A stretch of 64,000 nt of DNA, from assembly GCA_023453025.1 (NCBI GenBank), contig JAEXUD010000018.1, forward strand, positions 16,310-80,309. Reading direction: 5' to 3'. Positions 1 to 10,100 of this stretch are shown here, piece after piece. A program made the translations under genes and the position numbers. The stretch's first letter is position 1. Every line of letters begins with the position of its first letter. A model generated the notes under the pieces. That model had not been told where the DNA came from, did no database searches, and was given only the letters and a program-made list of their open reading frames with translations. The stretch comes from Bacillota bacterium (GTDB lineage: Bacteria > Bacillota > Clostridia > Tissierellales > Sedimentibacteraceae).

Positions 1-271
1 ATAGCTTTTCTTCATCGTTTTTTCCGCCGTGCCATACAGGACCGACTGTGTGAATTACATATTTTGCAGGCAGCTTGTATCCTTTTGTTATTTTAGCTTC
101 TCCTGTTTTACATCCACCAAGTGTGCGACACTCAGCAAGCAGCTCCGGCCCTGCAGCTCTATGTATTGCGCCATCAACACCTCCGCCACCGAGGAGTGAC
201 GAATTGGCTGCGTTTACAATGGCTTCGGCGTGAATTTTTGTTATATCGTTGCGGATTATTTCTAGTGGCAT
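1..271 (-). CDS. Macrodomain (ADP-ribose-binding) protein, partial
   Basis: This is the first 90 codons of a macrodomain protein; the C-terminus lies beyond the left edge. Macrodomains bind ADP-ribose, and the YmdB/MacroD type removes O-acetyl-ADP-ribose or protein ADP-ribosylation. Visible family motifs are the N-terminal MPLEIIRNDIT strand, the AIVNAANSSLLGGGGVDGAI ligand-binding segment and the later HTVGPVW. The ATG at 271 follows a strong AGAGGAGA ribosome site at 280-286. The gene heads the left flank of the defence-like island on the same strand but is separated from it by about 130 AT-rich bases with no clear signal. Family is confident; the substrate is not known. Confidence 0.9.
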   Translation of the reverse strand, partial: MPLEIIRNDITKIHAEAIVNAANSSLLGGGGVDGAIHRAAGPELLAECRTLGGCKTGEAKITKGYKLPAKYVIHTVGPVWHGGKNDEEKL

Positions 272-400
272 GTTGGTATCTCCTCTGGTTGTTAACAATT
301 TATATATTACTTTCTAATAGTACACTAAAAAACACATAGAAAGCATCTTATCCGTCTAAAGCAAATATATTAATTTTCAACCAATTCATATTTTTTATTT

Positions 401-1288
401 TTATATCTTATGTATAATATCTTCAACCTCTTCAAAGTGAAGTTTATTTTTTTGATAGATTTTTTTCAAATTCTTTAATTTTATCTTACCTCTGAACATT
501 TGAAGATTAATCGATTTATTCAACAGCAAAAATGAATTAGCAACTATACCTACGACCACACTAACGATATAAGTAAATGGTTCAGCTATATTCCAGTTTT
601 CATATATAACTTTACCCAATATAAATATTAATGGTAATAATATCAGCCAAAAAACAATCAGAAAACGGATGATATAAATGTTTCCTATCCATTCGTTTAA
701 CACATTTATCGAAAATTTCATTATTTCAAATGTTTTAGTTCCTTGGAAATTCTGTTCTCCAAGCTTCTTATATGCTTCTTTAACAATATATAAATCAAGA
801 ATTTCATCCACTGAACTCATTGCATTGATAAGCAACTCACTTCCTTGATCATAATTTTCATTGATCAAAACTTCATTAACCAATTTATCTATTGGTGTTG
901 ATGCAGCCTTATTATATTCATGTTTTATCAGTTCAAAAACCTTAGAAAAAAGATAGCTGTCTCTTAGACTACAAGTGGTAATATAAGCTTTTATATCTGG
1001 CAAAAACCGATCCAAATCATATAATCCAAAAGCTGCCAAAGTAATAAGACTCTTTCTATAGTCTAATCCTTTTCTATTTTTCATCCTTACAATTGTCTCA
1101 ATTTTATCCTCTAGACAATCCCTCTTATTTGATAAAATGCGCACTATTGTACTGTCAATTTCACTTAATTTATCATCTTCTATATCAAACTCATTTAAAT
1201 TCATCAGAAAACTATAGAAGACCATTTCCCTTATACTTGCATTAGACGATAATTCTTGCTCTAGATTAATAATATCTCTATAAAACAT
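401..1288 (-). CDS. Two-helix membrane protein, candidate effector of the Argonaute system
   Basis: A 295-residue protein I do not recognise by family. The first 200 residues are charged and predicted mostly helical. Two hydrophobic helices follow at about residues 202-226 and 237-256, then a lysine-rich tail of about 40 residues. This shape, a soluble sensor-like region ahead of a membrane hairpin, is common in abortive-infection effectors. Its ATG lies 10 bases after the Argonaute stop, so the two are almost certainly co-transcribed. Catalytically inactive long prokaryotic Argonautes are known to be encoded with nuclease, Sir2 or membrane effectors; the role here as membrane effector is inference from context. 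Base composition is very AT-rich, unlike the core genes further right. Confidence 0.75.
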   Translation of the reverse strand: MFYRDIINLEQELSSNASIREMVFYSFLMNLNEFDIEDDKLSEIDSTIVRILSNKRDCLEDKIETIVRMKNRKGLDYRKSLITLAAFGLYDLDRFLPDIKAYITTCSLRDSYLFSKVFELIKHEYNKAASTPIDKLVNEVLINENYDQGSELLINAMSSVDEILDLYIVKEAYKKLGEQNFQGTKTFEIMKFSINVLNEWIGNIYIIRFLIVFWLILLPLIFILGKVIYENWNIAEPFTYIVSVVVGIVANSFLLLNKSINLQMFRGKIKLKNLKKIYQKNKLHFEEVEDIIHKI

Positions 1289-1298
1289 TGAATCCCCC

Positions 1299-3281
1299 CT
1301 ATATAAACCAGAGTTTGTCTGTTATTTGATTTAATACACTGGGGTCCCAATGATCTATTAAATTCAATTCATTTGCAAGTTTCGCCATTTTCGCAGGATA
1401 TAACATAGTAACTGGCTTGGGCGGTGTCATAAAGTTTGAATGTGATAAATACATAAAATGTACTACTTGTGTTGCAATATAATATAAATCTCTAAAGTTA
1501 GAATTCTTATTTATTTTTAGCAAAATAGGTGAACCACTTTTATTCCCTAATGAAATTAACCCTCGATCTGATGATATTTTGGTAAAATACCCCTTGCTCA
1601 TTATATCGTTTCCCTTATTAAAATAATATTTATAATTATGAGCATAACTTAAATGTATAACAGCAAACTGAACATTATACTGATCAAACTTTTCCATCGC
1701 CTTTAATATTGCCTTAATTTCATTATCATAACTAGCTTCCTTGTATAAATGAAAGAACAGTTTAATTGCTTGTCCAACTTTGATGTTCTTCTCATAAATC
1801 ACCTGCTCAATTGTTTTACAAAGATGTCTTTCAAGATTTGCTGAGTAATTCGTTTTTGTCGATAATTGGCTACAATCTCCAACTAAATATTTCCCATCAT
1901 AATCAAAGACACTTGCAAAACCAATGGCAGTTTCATCAGATTCATTTATACTTGATCCAACACCAATAATTAGTTCATTTCTAACCGTATCATTTTTAGC
2001 AATTGTCCATGCTGTACCGCCCAGTTTTGCATATGTGTTTAACATAATATTATTTATTTTATATTTGTTTAGACTTCTCAGACTTTCACTTATCAGTATT
2101 TGTGAAGGAATTTTTTGATTCAAAAGTTTTGCTTTCAGCCGATAATATTCAGAATTTCTAACAGACATTTTCTTGTCCATTTCACTTAAAACTATAAAAA
2201 CCAAATCAAAATTCTCTAACACTATATTATCAAGCCTTGAAGAATAATCTTCATTGTTTCTGTCTACAATTTGTAGGTCTACATCGCCAAAATCTATATA
2301 AAAATATTCATTCATTGTATTTACATATTTATCAATGAATATCTCACTAGCCCCTTGATATTCTTGATATGTTAAACACAGGATATTTATTCTCTTATTT
2401 GCAAACATATCATATGTAAAAGGTTTAGCTTTCTTGATTTTTTCTTCATGGTAACCACCTGTAACGTTTTTGCCATTATAAAAGAACATCCCCGGTTTTG
2501 TAATTGATTCAAATTTCAAGTTATAAGATGGCAATTCAAACCATTCAAACTTTTTAATCTCAAGCTTATCAGGCATGTGCAATTGACCTGTTCTTTTACA
2601 TAAGCTATTAAACGATTGCTCAAGTTTACTATAACTTTCCACTGGGTTATTTTGTCTTACAATAAATCTTTCAAAATCATTGCTCTTGCCAATTATCCCC
2701 AAGTACTTTGTTACATTATCTTTTGACCCCACAATTTTGCCATCTCTGTTCTTTCTCCAATTTCGAGTGTCTATACCTTTATTATTCAATTCCTCTTGAG
2801 ATTTTGAAAACTTATTTTTAGTTCGATCTGTAAAAAGAATATAGTAATATGGTTTATTAGTCACATCATTTATTCCAGATTGAGCAGCAAATCTTTTGCA
2901 ATGGATTATTTCAAGGTCTCCAAATGTTTCTGGTTTTGAACCTTGAACTTCCAATTCCCATATATTGCTATGTTTTATATGATAAATCTTATATTTTTTC
3001 TTTCTGAAATATCTTATATAAGCTTCTTCAATTATTTTACAAAACAACCGCACATCACTATCAACATAAATAGTCTCTTCTTTGAATTCATCAGATAACA
3101 CTACTTGGGTAGGTAATGCTTGCCAAGCATATATAAATCCGCAATTCACAACAAAATAGTAATCTGGATGCTGTTCTCTATATTCTTTAAGTGCTGCATA
3201 ATCATTGTTGTATACTTTCCGAAATACCGTAATCCTATCTTTATTAAATTCTATCTCAAATGCATTCAATTTAGCTCCCAA
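1299..3281 (-). CDS. Prokaryotic Argonaute-like protein, catalytically inactive PIWI domain
   Basis: A 660-residue protein with a MID-PIWI layout in its C-terminal half. PIWI landmarks are NTYAKLGGTAW (near residue 420), IIGVGSS (about 438), FFHLYKEAS (about 510), FAVIHLSYAH (about 543), a late G-x-x-x-L-x-x-x-N-K-SGSPILLKI strand and the terminal PKPVTMLYPAKMAKLA. The usual IGID is IGVG, the HRDG-type motif is HLYK, and the last tetrad position is also not acidic or His, so no nuclease activity is expected. The N-terminal 270 residues are divergent and may hold N/PAZ-like domains. The start is TTG, with GAGGTGG upstream at 3290-3296. It lies 132 bases after the RecQ-like gene and 10 bases before the membrane protein. 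Likely a guide-dependent sensor of foreign nucleic acid; the guide type is unknown. Confidence 0.85.
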   Translation of the reverse strand: MGAKLNAFEIEFNKDRITVFRKVYNNDYAALKEYREQHPDYYFVVNCGFIYAWQALPTQVVLSDEFKEETIYVDSDVRLFCKIIEEAYIRYFRKKKYKIYHIKHSNIWELEVQGSKPETFGDLEIIHCKRFAAQSGINDVTNKPYYYILFTDRTKNKFSKSQEELNNKGIDTRNWRKNRDGKIVGSKDNVTKYLGIIGKSNDFERFIVRQNNPVESYSKLEQSFNSLCKRTGQLHMPDKLEIKKFEWFELPSYNLKFESITKPGMFFYNGKNVTGGYHEEKIKKAKPFTYDMFANKRINILCLTYQEYQGASEIFIDKYVNTMNEYFYIDFGDVDLQIVDRNNEDYSSRLDNIVLENFDLVFIVLSEMDKKMSVRNSEYYRLKAKLLNQKIPSQILISESLRSLNKYKINNIMLNTYAKLGGTAWTIAKNDTVRNELIIGVGSSINESDETAIGFASVFDYDGKYLVGDCSQLSTKTNYSANLERHLCKTIEQVIYEKNIKVGQAIKLFFHLYKEASYDNEIKAILKAMEKFDQYNVQFAVIHLSYAHNYKYYFNKGNDIMSKGYFTKISSDRGLISLGNKSGSPILLKINKNSNFRDLYYIATQVVHFMYLSHSNFMTPPKPVTMLYPAKMAKLANELNLIDHWDPSVLNQITDKLWFI

Positions 3282-3413
3282 TGCTCCACCTCTTTATATA
3301 TTTTTCAACTTGAAAATCAATCAACTTAGAGCTATTTATAACTTATTAGTAATAATAAACCAAACCAAAAACATATTAACATTTTGCCATTTTAAGCAAG
3401 ATGTTCCGTATCC

Positions 3414-6400
3414 TTATAATGATTCTAAGACTGCAGCTTGGCTCTCATCCAATTCTAATTCATAGTTAATTAACTCATCGTACCCCAAAAAATAATGTTC
3501 AATTATATTCCATCTTTCATTATTCGATTTATCTAAGAACATAAAGTTATTGACAACTTTCGCCGCTCTTTTATGTCTTTCATCAATTTCTGCTAATAAA
3601 AGGTTTTTATACCTCTCTGATTCAGAAAGTCTTTTTAGTTTTAACGGATCATTAATTCTAACAAAAATCTGTGAATTGCGTCCTCCTGATAATTCATAGG
3701 TTGCCAGCCCAAACATCTCTAACATGGATGCAACTAATTGAAATTCGCTGTAATGTTGTCCATTCTTTGGAATTGGCAGATATGCAATAAAGCTTTTTCT
3801 GTCATCACTATTCGGTTCACTATTTTTTAGATATCTTTTAATATTTTGCTCAACAAACCCATATTTATTTGTTCTAAAGCAGTAAGTATTCTCAATATGC
3901 GTTTCGTTTGATTTTCTCTTTCTTTCTATAAACTTCCACTGTTCACACGGAATTTCATCATAGCCGACACCTTCATAACAAAAAAGATCTAATAATAAAG
4001 TTAAATATTCTCTTTTTATTTTCTCTTCATAATGACTTTGAAAATTTTTGCTAAAATCGTCAAAACTAAATTCCTTTCCTCCATATTTTCTTTTAATAAT
4101 ATTAAATGTTGCTTGCAGCGATGATGCAATTTTTGACAATTCATTTTTTGCAATATCATAATTTTCATTATAATGTATTTCTAATCTAATTCTTGGTGAT
4201 ATTTTAACGTCTGCAGAACTGAATAATTCTCCCATGAAAAATTTATACTTAAAATTAGCAAATGTGATATCATCAAATTTTTTCTCCCATACCTTACTCA
4301 AATCAATTTCGTAAATCTTGCCCATATTATATATCTGAACATCAGCGCTTTTACCAAAACCAGCCATAATTCTTGATTTATCATCCATCATAACTTCGCA
4401 ATAACTACCATATTCCTTAAAAAAGATATCTTCCGTCTCACTTGGAACACAAATATAATGTATAGAAAAAATATTTTTAGCTCTAACATTAATAACTCTA
4501 AAATGATATTTTTCAAGTAAATCTGCACTTAAAAGCATTAATCCACTTTTTACTTTATTATCGATACTCTTGCTATCAAAAATGTATCCGAATATCTCGG
4601 GCGATATTAGTAAATTCCTATTATTTTTCTGCACATATAAGTTATACAACTTTTTCATAATCGCCTTTATTTGATAATGCCTTAGACCAGATAATCCCCA
4701 TAAAACAGAAGCGTAGTTCATGTCATTTTTAAGATAATCTATCATTGCATAACCTTTTTCAATTTTCCTTGCAGCACGTCCAATTTCTTGAACATAATCA
4801 GCAAGAGTACCTGTAGGTGCATAATGATATACTACTTCAACATCAGGAATATTAATTCCCATACCAAAAGCTTTTGTGGCTAACATTATTGATAAACTGC
4901 TGTTTTTAAATCTATTATAGGATTCGTTTTTTTCGTATTTGTCCATCCCACTTCCGCTATATTTTTCTATATACCTTTTATAGCTTGGTTTCATTTCTAT
5001 AACCTTTTTAAAAACATCTTCTATTTGAGATACGTAAGGAAAATATACAATGGATTTTTTATTTGATTCAATTAATTTTATTATTTTTTTACATGTTAAA
5101 TCTATTTTATCTTCTTTTTTTGTATTTGATTTCTTTTCCCCAACAACATTAACATTAAATTCGATTGAATGTGTACCATTATCACGTCTAACGCTTCCAA
5201 AGTATATATTATCCTGCGAACATACAAGGCTCATACTCTTTAACAAGTCTCCTACAACATCATCTCTACCGCCAAATACTGCCGTTGCAGTTAAGCACAA
5301 AACGGGAAATTTCATAGGATCATTATACTTGCTTCCTACCCTTAATTTTTCTATATAATCTCCTAAGAACCAATAGTCCACCCTAAAATCGCGACCCCAA
5401 GAAGTTACCAAGTGCGCTTCGTCAATAACAAATAAACCTATTTTTCTATCTCCAATTATATTTCTTATATCGTTTGCTAATAGTAATTCAGGAGATAAAT
5501 ATACTATTGAATATCTACCATTTTTTATTCCTATGATCCTATCTTGTCTTTCTTCAAATGTTATTTCTGAATTTATATACGTTGCAAAATTAATATTACG
5601 TCCTTCAATTTCATTTACTTGATCGTTCATCAGAGCAATTAATGGGGAAATTACTATTGTTAATAATCCATACTCCTTATGTAAATATATTGAGGGTACT
5701 TGAAAAAATATAGATTTTCCGGTTCCGGTCGGAGCGGTTATAACCATATCCGAATATGTTTTTTCATTCTTTGCATTTATAGACTGCTCTATTACTTTAG
5801 AAATTAAAATACCCTGTGATAAATTAACCGTTTTAGTACTTGTAGAAGGATCTTCATATATTGTTATATCTCTAAAGCATGCATCATGACCCCAATATGT
5901 TTTGAATAAATTTAAGTATTTATTTTCAAATTCATGCTCTAATGTTCTTTTAGATTTATCAATTATAAAACTTACATCAAAATGTTCCCCAAAGGAATTT
6001 AAAGATAAGAGAATATTATTTATTTCTTTTGACTCTGTCGTTTTAATTATGTATTTTGTATTATGTATTAATCCATTAAGAAGTTTATATTTTTCATACT
6101 CCAAATCATTTAAATTTAATATATTTCCATCTAATATATTTTCTATATGAACTTTTTGGTAACCTTCAAAAAAATTGATTTCCTCTATCCTTTTGTTAAA
6201 ATCAACATCATAATGCTTATTAATATATGAAAAAAATATTTTACTGTTGTAAACCTTAGCATCCGAAAAGAATTTCGTTATAACATCTTCTTTATTTGAA
6301 TCATCGTCATAAATTTCTATGATATCCTTTTCATCTACATTTATGTCAACCGGAAAATAACCATTATATAAATTATTTTTGACAACTATTATTTTACCTG

Positions 6401-6704
6401 TATATACACTAAAATCATTTAAAGTATCTGTCAAAGATATCAACTCTTCATAATAAGCCCATCGTAATCCATCGGAATTTAATAGTGCTTTTAACTCCAA
6501 TTGATTATTTATCTTTGAATAATCACAATAATATTGATTATTGCTTAAATCATAATCAGATAATCTTTTATATCCCATATTATTTAAAGTTTCATAGAAT
6601 ATACCAGGAAAGCCTTGAAAAAACAGCAGCGTTTTCCTATTGTTAAGTCCATTTCTTTCAATAAGCTTAGATATCATCTTCTCATATACATTTATTATAT
6701 TCAT
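3414..6704 (-). CDS. RecQ-like DEAH helicase with unfamiliar N- and C-terminal regions
   Basis: 1096 residues. The central superfamily-2 helicase core shows APTGTGKS (about 322-330), VISPLIALMNDQV, IDEAH (about 428) in the RecQ-style setting SWGRDFRVDYW, LCLTATA, and motifs V/VI ATKAFGMGINIPDVEVVYHY and QEIGRAAR (about 638). About 300 N-terminal and 450 C-terminal residues match nothing I recognise, so it is about twice the length of housekeeping RecQ. RecQ enzymes unwind DNA 3' to 5'. The ATG follows GGGAGG. It is the first gene of the run leading to the Argonaute and membrane protein, on the same strand and with the same AT-rich composition. It probably supplies DNA unwinding or target processing for that system; this is inferred from position only. 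Confidence 0.85.
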   Translation of the reverse strand: MNIINVYEKMISKLIERNGLNNRKTLLFFQGFPGIFYETLNNMGYKRLSDYDLSNNQYYCDYSKINNQLELKALLNSDGLRWAYYEELISLTDTLNDFSVYTGKIIVVKNNLYNGYFPVDINVDEKDIIEIYDDDSNKEDVITKFFSDAKVYNSKIFFSYINKHYDVDFNKRIEEINFFEGYQKVHIENILDGNILNLNDLEYEKYKLLNGLIHNTKYIIKTTESKEINNILLSLNSFGEHFDVSFIIDKSKRTLEHEFENKYLNLFKTYWGHDACFRDITIYEDPSTSTKTVNLSQGILISKVIEQSINAKNEKTYSDMVITAPTGTGKSIFFQVPSIYLHKEYGLLTIVISPLIALMNDQVNEIEGRNINFATYINSEITFEERQDRIIGIKNGRYSIVYLSPELLLANDIRNIIGDRKIGLFVIDEAHLVTSWGRDFRVDYWFLGDYIEKLRVGSKYNDPMKFPVLCLTATAVFGGRDDVVGDLLKSMSLVCSQDNIYFGSVRRDNGTHSIEFNVNVVGEKKSNTKKEDKIDLTCKKIIKLIESNKKSIVYFPYVSQIEDVFKKVIEMKPSYKRYIEKYSGSGMDKYEKNESYNRFKNSSLSIMLATKAFGMGINIPDVEVVYHYAPTGTLADYVQEIGRAARKIEKGYAMIDYLKNDMNYASVLWGLSGLRHYQIKAIMKKLYNLYVQKNNRNLLISPEIFGYIFDSKSIDNKVKSGLMLLSADLLEKYHFRVINVRAKNIFSIHYICVPSETEDIFFKEYGSYCEVMMDDKSRIMAGFGKSADVQIYNMGKIYEIDLSKVWEKKFDDITFANFKYKFFMGELFSSADVKISPRIRLEIHYNENYDIAKNELSKIASSLQATFNIIKRKYGGKEFSFDDFSKNFQSHYEEKIKREYLTLLLDLFCYEGVGYDEIPCEQWKFIERKRKSNETHIENTYCFRTNKYGFVEQNIKRYLKNSEPNSDDRKSFIAYLPIPKNGQHYSEFQLVASMLEMFGLATYELSGGRNSQIFVRINDPLKLKRLSESERYKNLLLAEIDERHKRAAKVVNNFMFLDKSNNERWNIIEHYFLGYDELINYELELDESQAAVLESL

Positions 6705-7170
6705 AGTATCCTCCCATCGCAGTTTTTATTGTATACACCATAACAACGTTTTCAGTTATGATTCACAAGTTAAAAAATTTTGATTCTTCGTTAATATGAT
6801 ACTACAATAAATACATTTTTACAATTATTACCGACAAATTTTATGAAATTTATACATAGTATTCCTATTAATTTTAAACTACGCAAATATAAGAATTCCT
6901 ATTTTTGTGAATAAATTTGATGTTAGCATAGATTTTCAACGGCAAAATCCTTCACTATTATTCAAGCTATCGTTTAGGATGATAAATTGTTATATAACCA
7001 TAAATGGTAACGCAATTATTCAATTTTAATGAACTATTCAAAAATTACACCCCACAATTAAGATGGGTCCCTTTTTTATTTCCAATGCATTATATCATTT
7101 TGATATATTAAAAACAGCTTTAAATATACCCTTAACATCTATATCGCATATCTATATTTCAATAATAATC
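6705..7170. other. AT-rich spacer between the two helicase genes
   Basis: 466 bases with no open frame worth calling, no repeats and no convincing hairpin terminator for the gene that would need one. It presumably contains the promoter of the RecQ-like/Argonaute run, but I could not find a good -35/-10 pair. Only loose elements such as TACAAT near 6730 are visible. Confidence 0.5.
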
Positions 7171-10100
7171 TTACCCTTCATTTAAATTCCCTTTAACAAA
7201 CTCAAGCTGAGGAAGCACTATCAGTGTTTCATCCTCGCGGTCCTCCTGCTTCCAGTATAATATGTGGTTTACTTTTGCGGAAAATGGTTTATACCCTCTG
7301 TCTGTGAATTTTTTCATTTCCTCTTTGAATTTTGCGGAGAAAATTAGTACTCTGTTTCCTCTTTCATCCATGCATCCGTTTTCGTCGAACTTCATAACGT
7401 CTCCGCTGTTTAACTGTTCAACATACTGCTTTGTTTTATAAAAATGAGAAAGAAACACGTCCTTGTATTTAAGCTGCAGAACTATAAGGTCAGATGGCGG
7501 GTACGTATTGTTGTCGTATTCATATGAAAAGCCTCCTCGAAGCATATCAAGAAATCCTGTCTTCCTTTCAAAATAGCTTCCGTTATAATGAACGGACAGA
7601 GTTTTTCTTGCTCTTGTCATCCCCACGTAAAGCTGTCTTTTGATCTCCTCGGAATCGGGAGTCATGTCCTTCAGCATCATGATTACATGGTCGAATTCCC
7701 TGCCTTTGGATTTGTGGATTGTTGAAACGGTTATCCTTTCTTCTTTTCTGTAAAAATCCTCTTCGGAGGACTCCTTGATAAAGAGCAGAAAATCTGTCTT
7801 GTACTTGATTTTGCCTGCTGTGCATTCAAAATCCTCAATTATTTGCTTTAAGAGCTCAAGGTTTTCACTTCTTTTAAATCTTTCAAATGTTTTTATTTTG
7901 GCAGATTGCCATATTTCATCTCTTATAACGTGAGTTTCATCGGTTAATTTTAATTCATCCGTGAAGCTTCGTACCTCAAGGAGATTTCTCAGCTCATATT
8001 TTTCTCCGCGCTGAATCATCCCTGCTTTTATGCTGTTTCTGTCGAGCAGGGAAAATATCTGGAGCGCTTCTTCATTTGTTTTTGTAAGAATGCAAGTTGA
8101 GCCATATATTCCCTTACTCACAAGCTTGTTTACCAGGGGCACAATTAAATTACCATCCTTGTATTGTACTATCTCCACGCTTCCCTTTTCCTTTGAAGCG
8201 GCTGAAATAGGTGTTTTTTTGAGACGGTTATTCATAGTACTTACAAAATCATTGCTGAATTCAACAATGCTTCGGCTGCTCCTGTAATTTTCCACAAGCT
8301 CATACAGTTTTGAATTTCCCATATTTAAAATATTGCTCATATATTTTGAATCGGAGCCTCTGAAGGAATATATATTTTGGTCATCATCTCCCACTGCTAT
8401 TACTCTCATATCCTCATTTTTTGCTATTAGTGTCTTTATGAGCCTGTACTCGCTCTTATCCATATCCTGAGCCTCATCTATTACAAGCACAAGCTTCGTA
8501 ATCTTTGAAGGCTCCACCTCTCCGCTCTCTATGGCTGCGGCTGCACGGCTTATGATGTCAGCGGACTTTTCCACATTTCCTACCTGTCCAAGCAGGTCAA
8601 AGCAATATGAATGAAATGTTTTTATGTCGACATAATTTGCTGCACTTCCTATGAGCTCAATCAGCCTTTTCTTGAACTCCGTAGCTGCAGATCTTGAAAA
8701 TGTAATCATAAGAAGCTGCTCATGCTTAACATCCTCCATGAGCAAAAGTGATGCAAGCTTGTGAACGAGTATTCTTGTTTTCCCGCTGCCCGGTCCTGCA
8801 GCCACCACTATATATTTTGACTCCTTGTCATTTATGATGCTCAGCTGTGCCGGCGAGAGCTTCCCGAAAAGCTGCCTGAATTTTTCGGGTGTTATATTTT
8901 GCTGTATTTCATCACCCTTTGGACCCTTGAAATATTTTTTCAGAAACGAACTGTATTCCAGACGGAAGTAATCATCCACAAAACGCAGGGCAGCCTTGTA
9001 GTCTTCCATCATCTTTCGTGCATACTCCCCTACTATGTGTATCATTTCCATTTTTTGTTTGTAGTAATTCTTGAGATTTTTATAATCCTCTGTTTTGTAC
9101 CTGATTTTATTGTCCTTTACAAGTCTTTCAATGCTGAAGGCGTTGTATGTTACGAGAAATCCTCCGTCCATCTTTAATGCGTCTATTTTGGAAAGGTAGT
9201 AAAGTGAATCCTCAATTTGCTGCGGCGCTGCACTTTTATTCATAAGCTGCATGCGGAAGTTGTATTCCTCCATGAGCTCAAGCACCGAAAATTCCACAGT
9301 TGATTCTTTTTTCGCATTACTTTCGTCAAGGTATTTCAATATGAATTTGGCAATACTCCACCTGTCTTCAAGTTCCTGCAAAGCTTTTGAATTCTCCTTG
9401 GTAAGCATAATCTTCATATAGTCTTTGGAACGAGGGGATATGCTCCTTTTTATAAGCCCTTTCACAGTCCAGAAATTCAATATCGTCTTAATTTTATCTG
9501 TATTGGTCTTCTTCACTCCGTTTTCTGCGGCAAGCTCATTCAGTTCCTTTATATTTTTTGTAGACGGTGTCTGGGAAATCTGAGAAAGGATGAAACGCTC
9601 CAGCTCCATATAGCTTGAAAGAATGCCTGCCGGCTTATTTCCGAAGCCGCTTTCCTCCGCATATACCGTAAGATCCTTTGCATCAGATAAAATTCCGGCC
9701 TGGCGCATAAGCTGTATGATGTGCAGCACCTGAGCCTTTTCTATTCCAAGACGGTCGGAAATATAATCAACCCGCGCCTCAGCATCCTGGTCGTTGCCCC
9801 TGCTGCGGCTTCTTGCAGAAATAAGGCTGTTTATTATCCTTGTTGCCTGCTCTTCCTCTTTTTTATTAAAAAGTCCCGAGTTCCTTATTTTTTCACCAGC
9901 CTCTGCGGAATTTCTCGCCATTATGCTGTCTGCATACACCCTTGGCATATTTTGTCCGCGCTTAATATATCCTGCATCCTCCAGCGCGGCAATTGCTGTT
10001 TTTACCCTTGTTTCAATATCATTTACACCGTCGTCCCAGCCTGCGTCCCTGGCTATTTCAAGCGCCGAGTTTGACATCCGTTCCCTTGTTCTTGTGGCAT

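Noticed and set aside
121..339. Plus-strand open frame of 72 codons
   Set aside because: It lies opposite the macrodomain gene, which has clear motifs and a good ribosome site.
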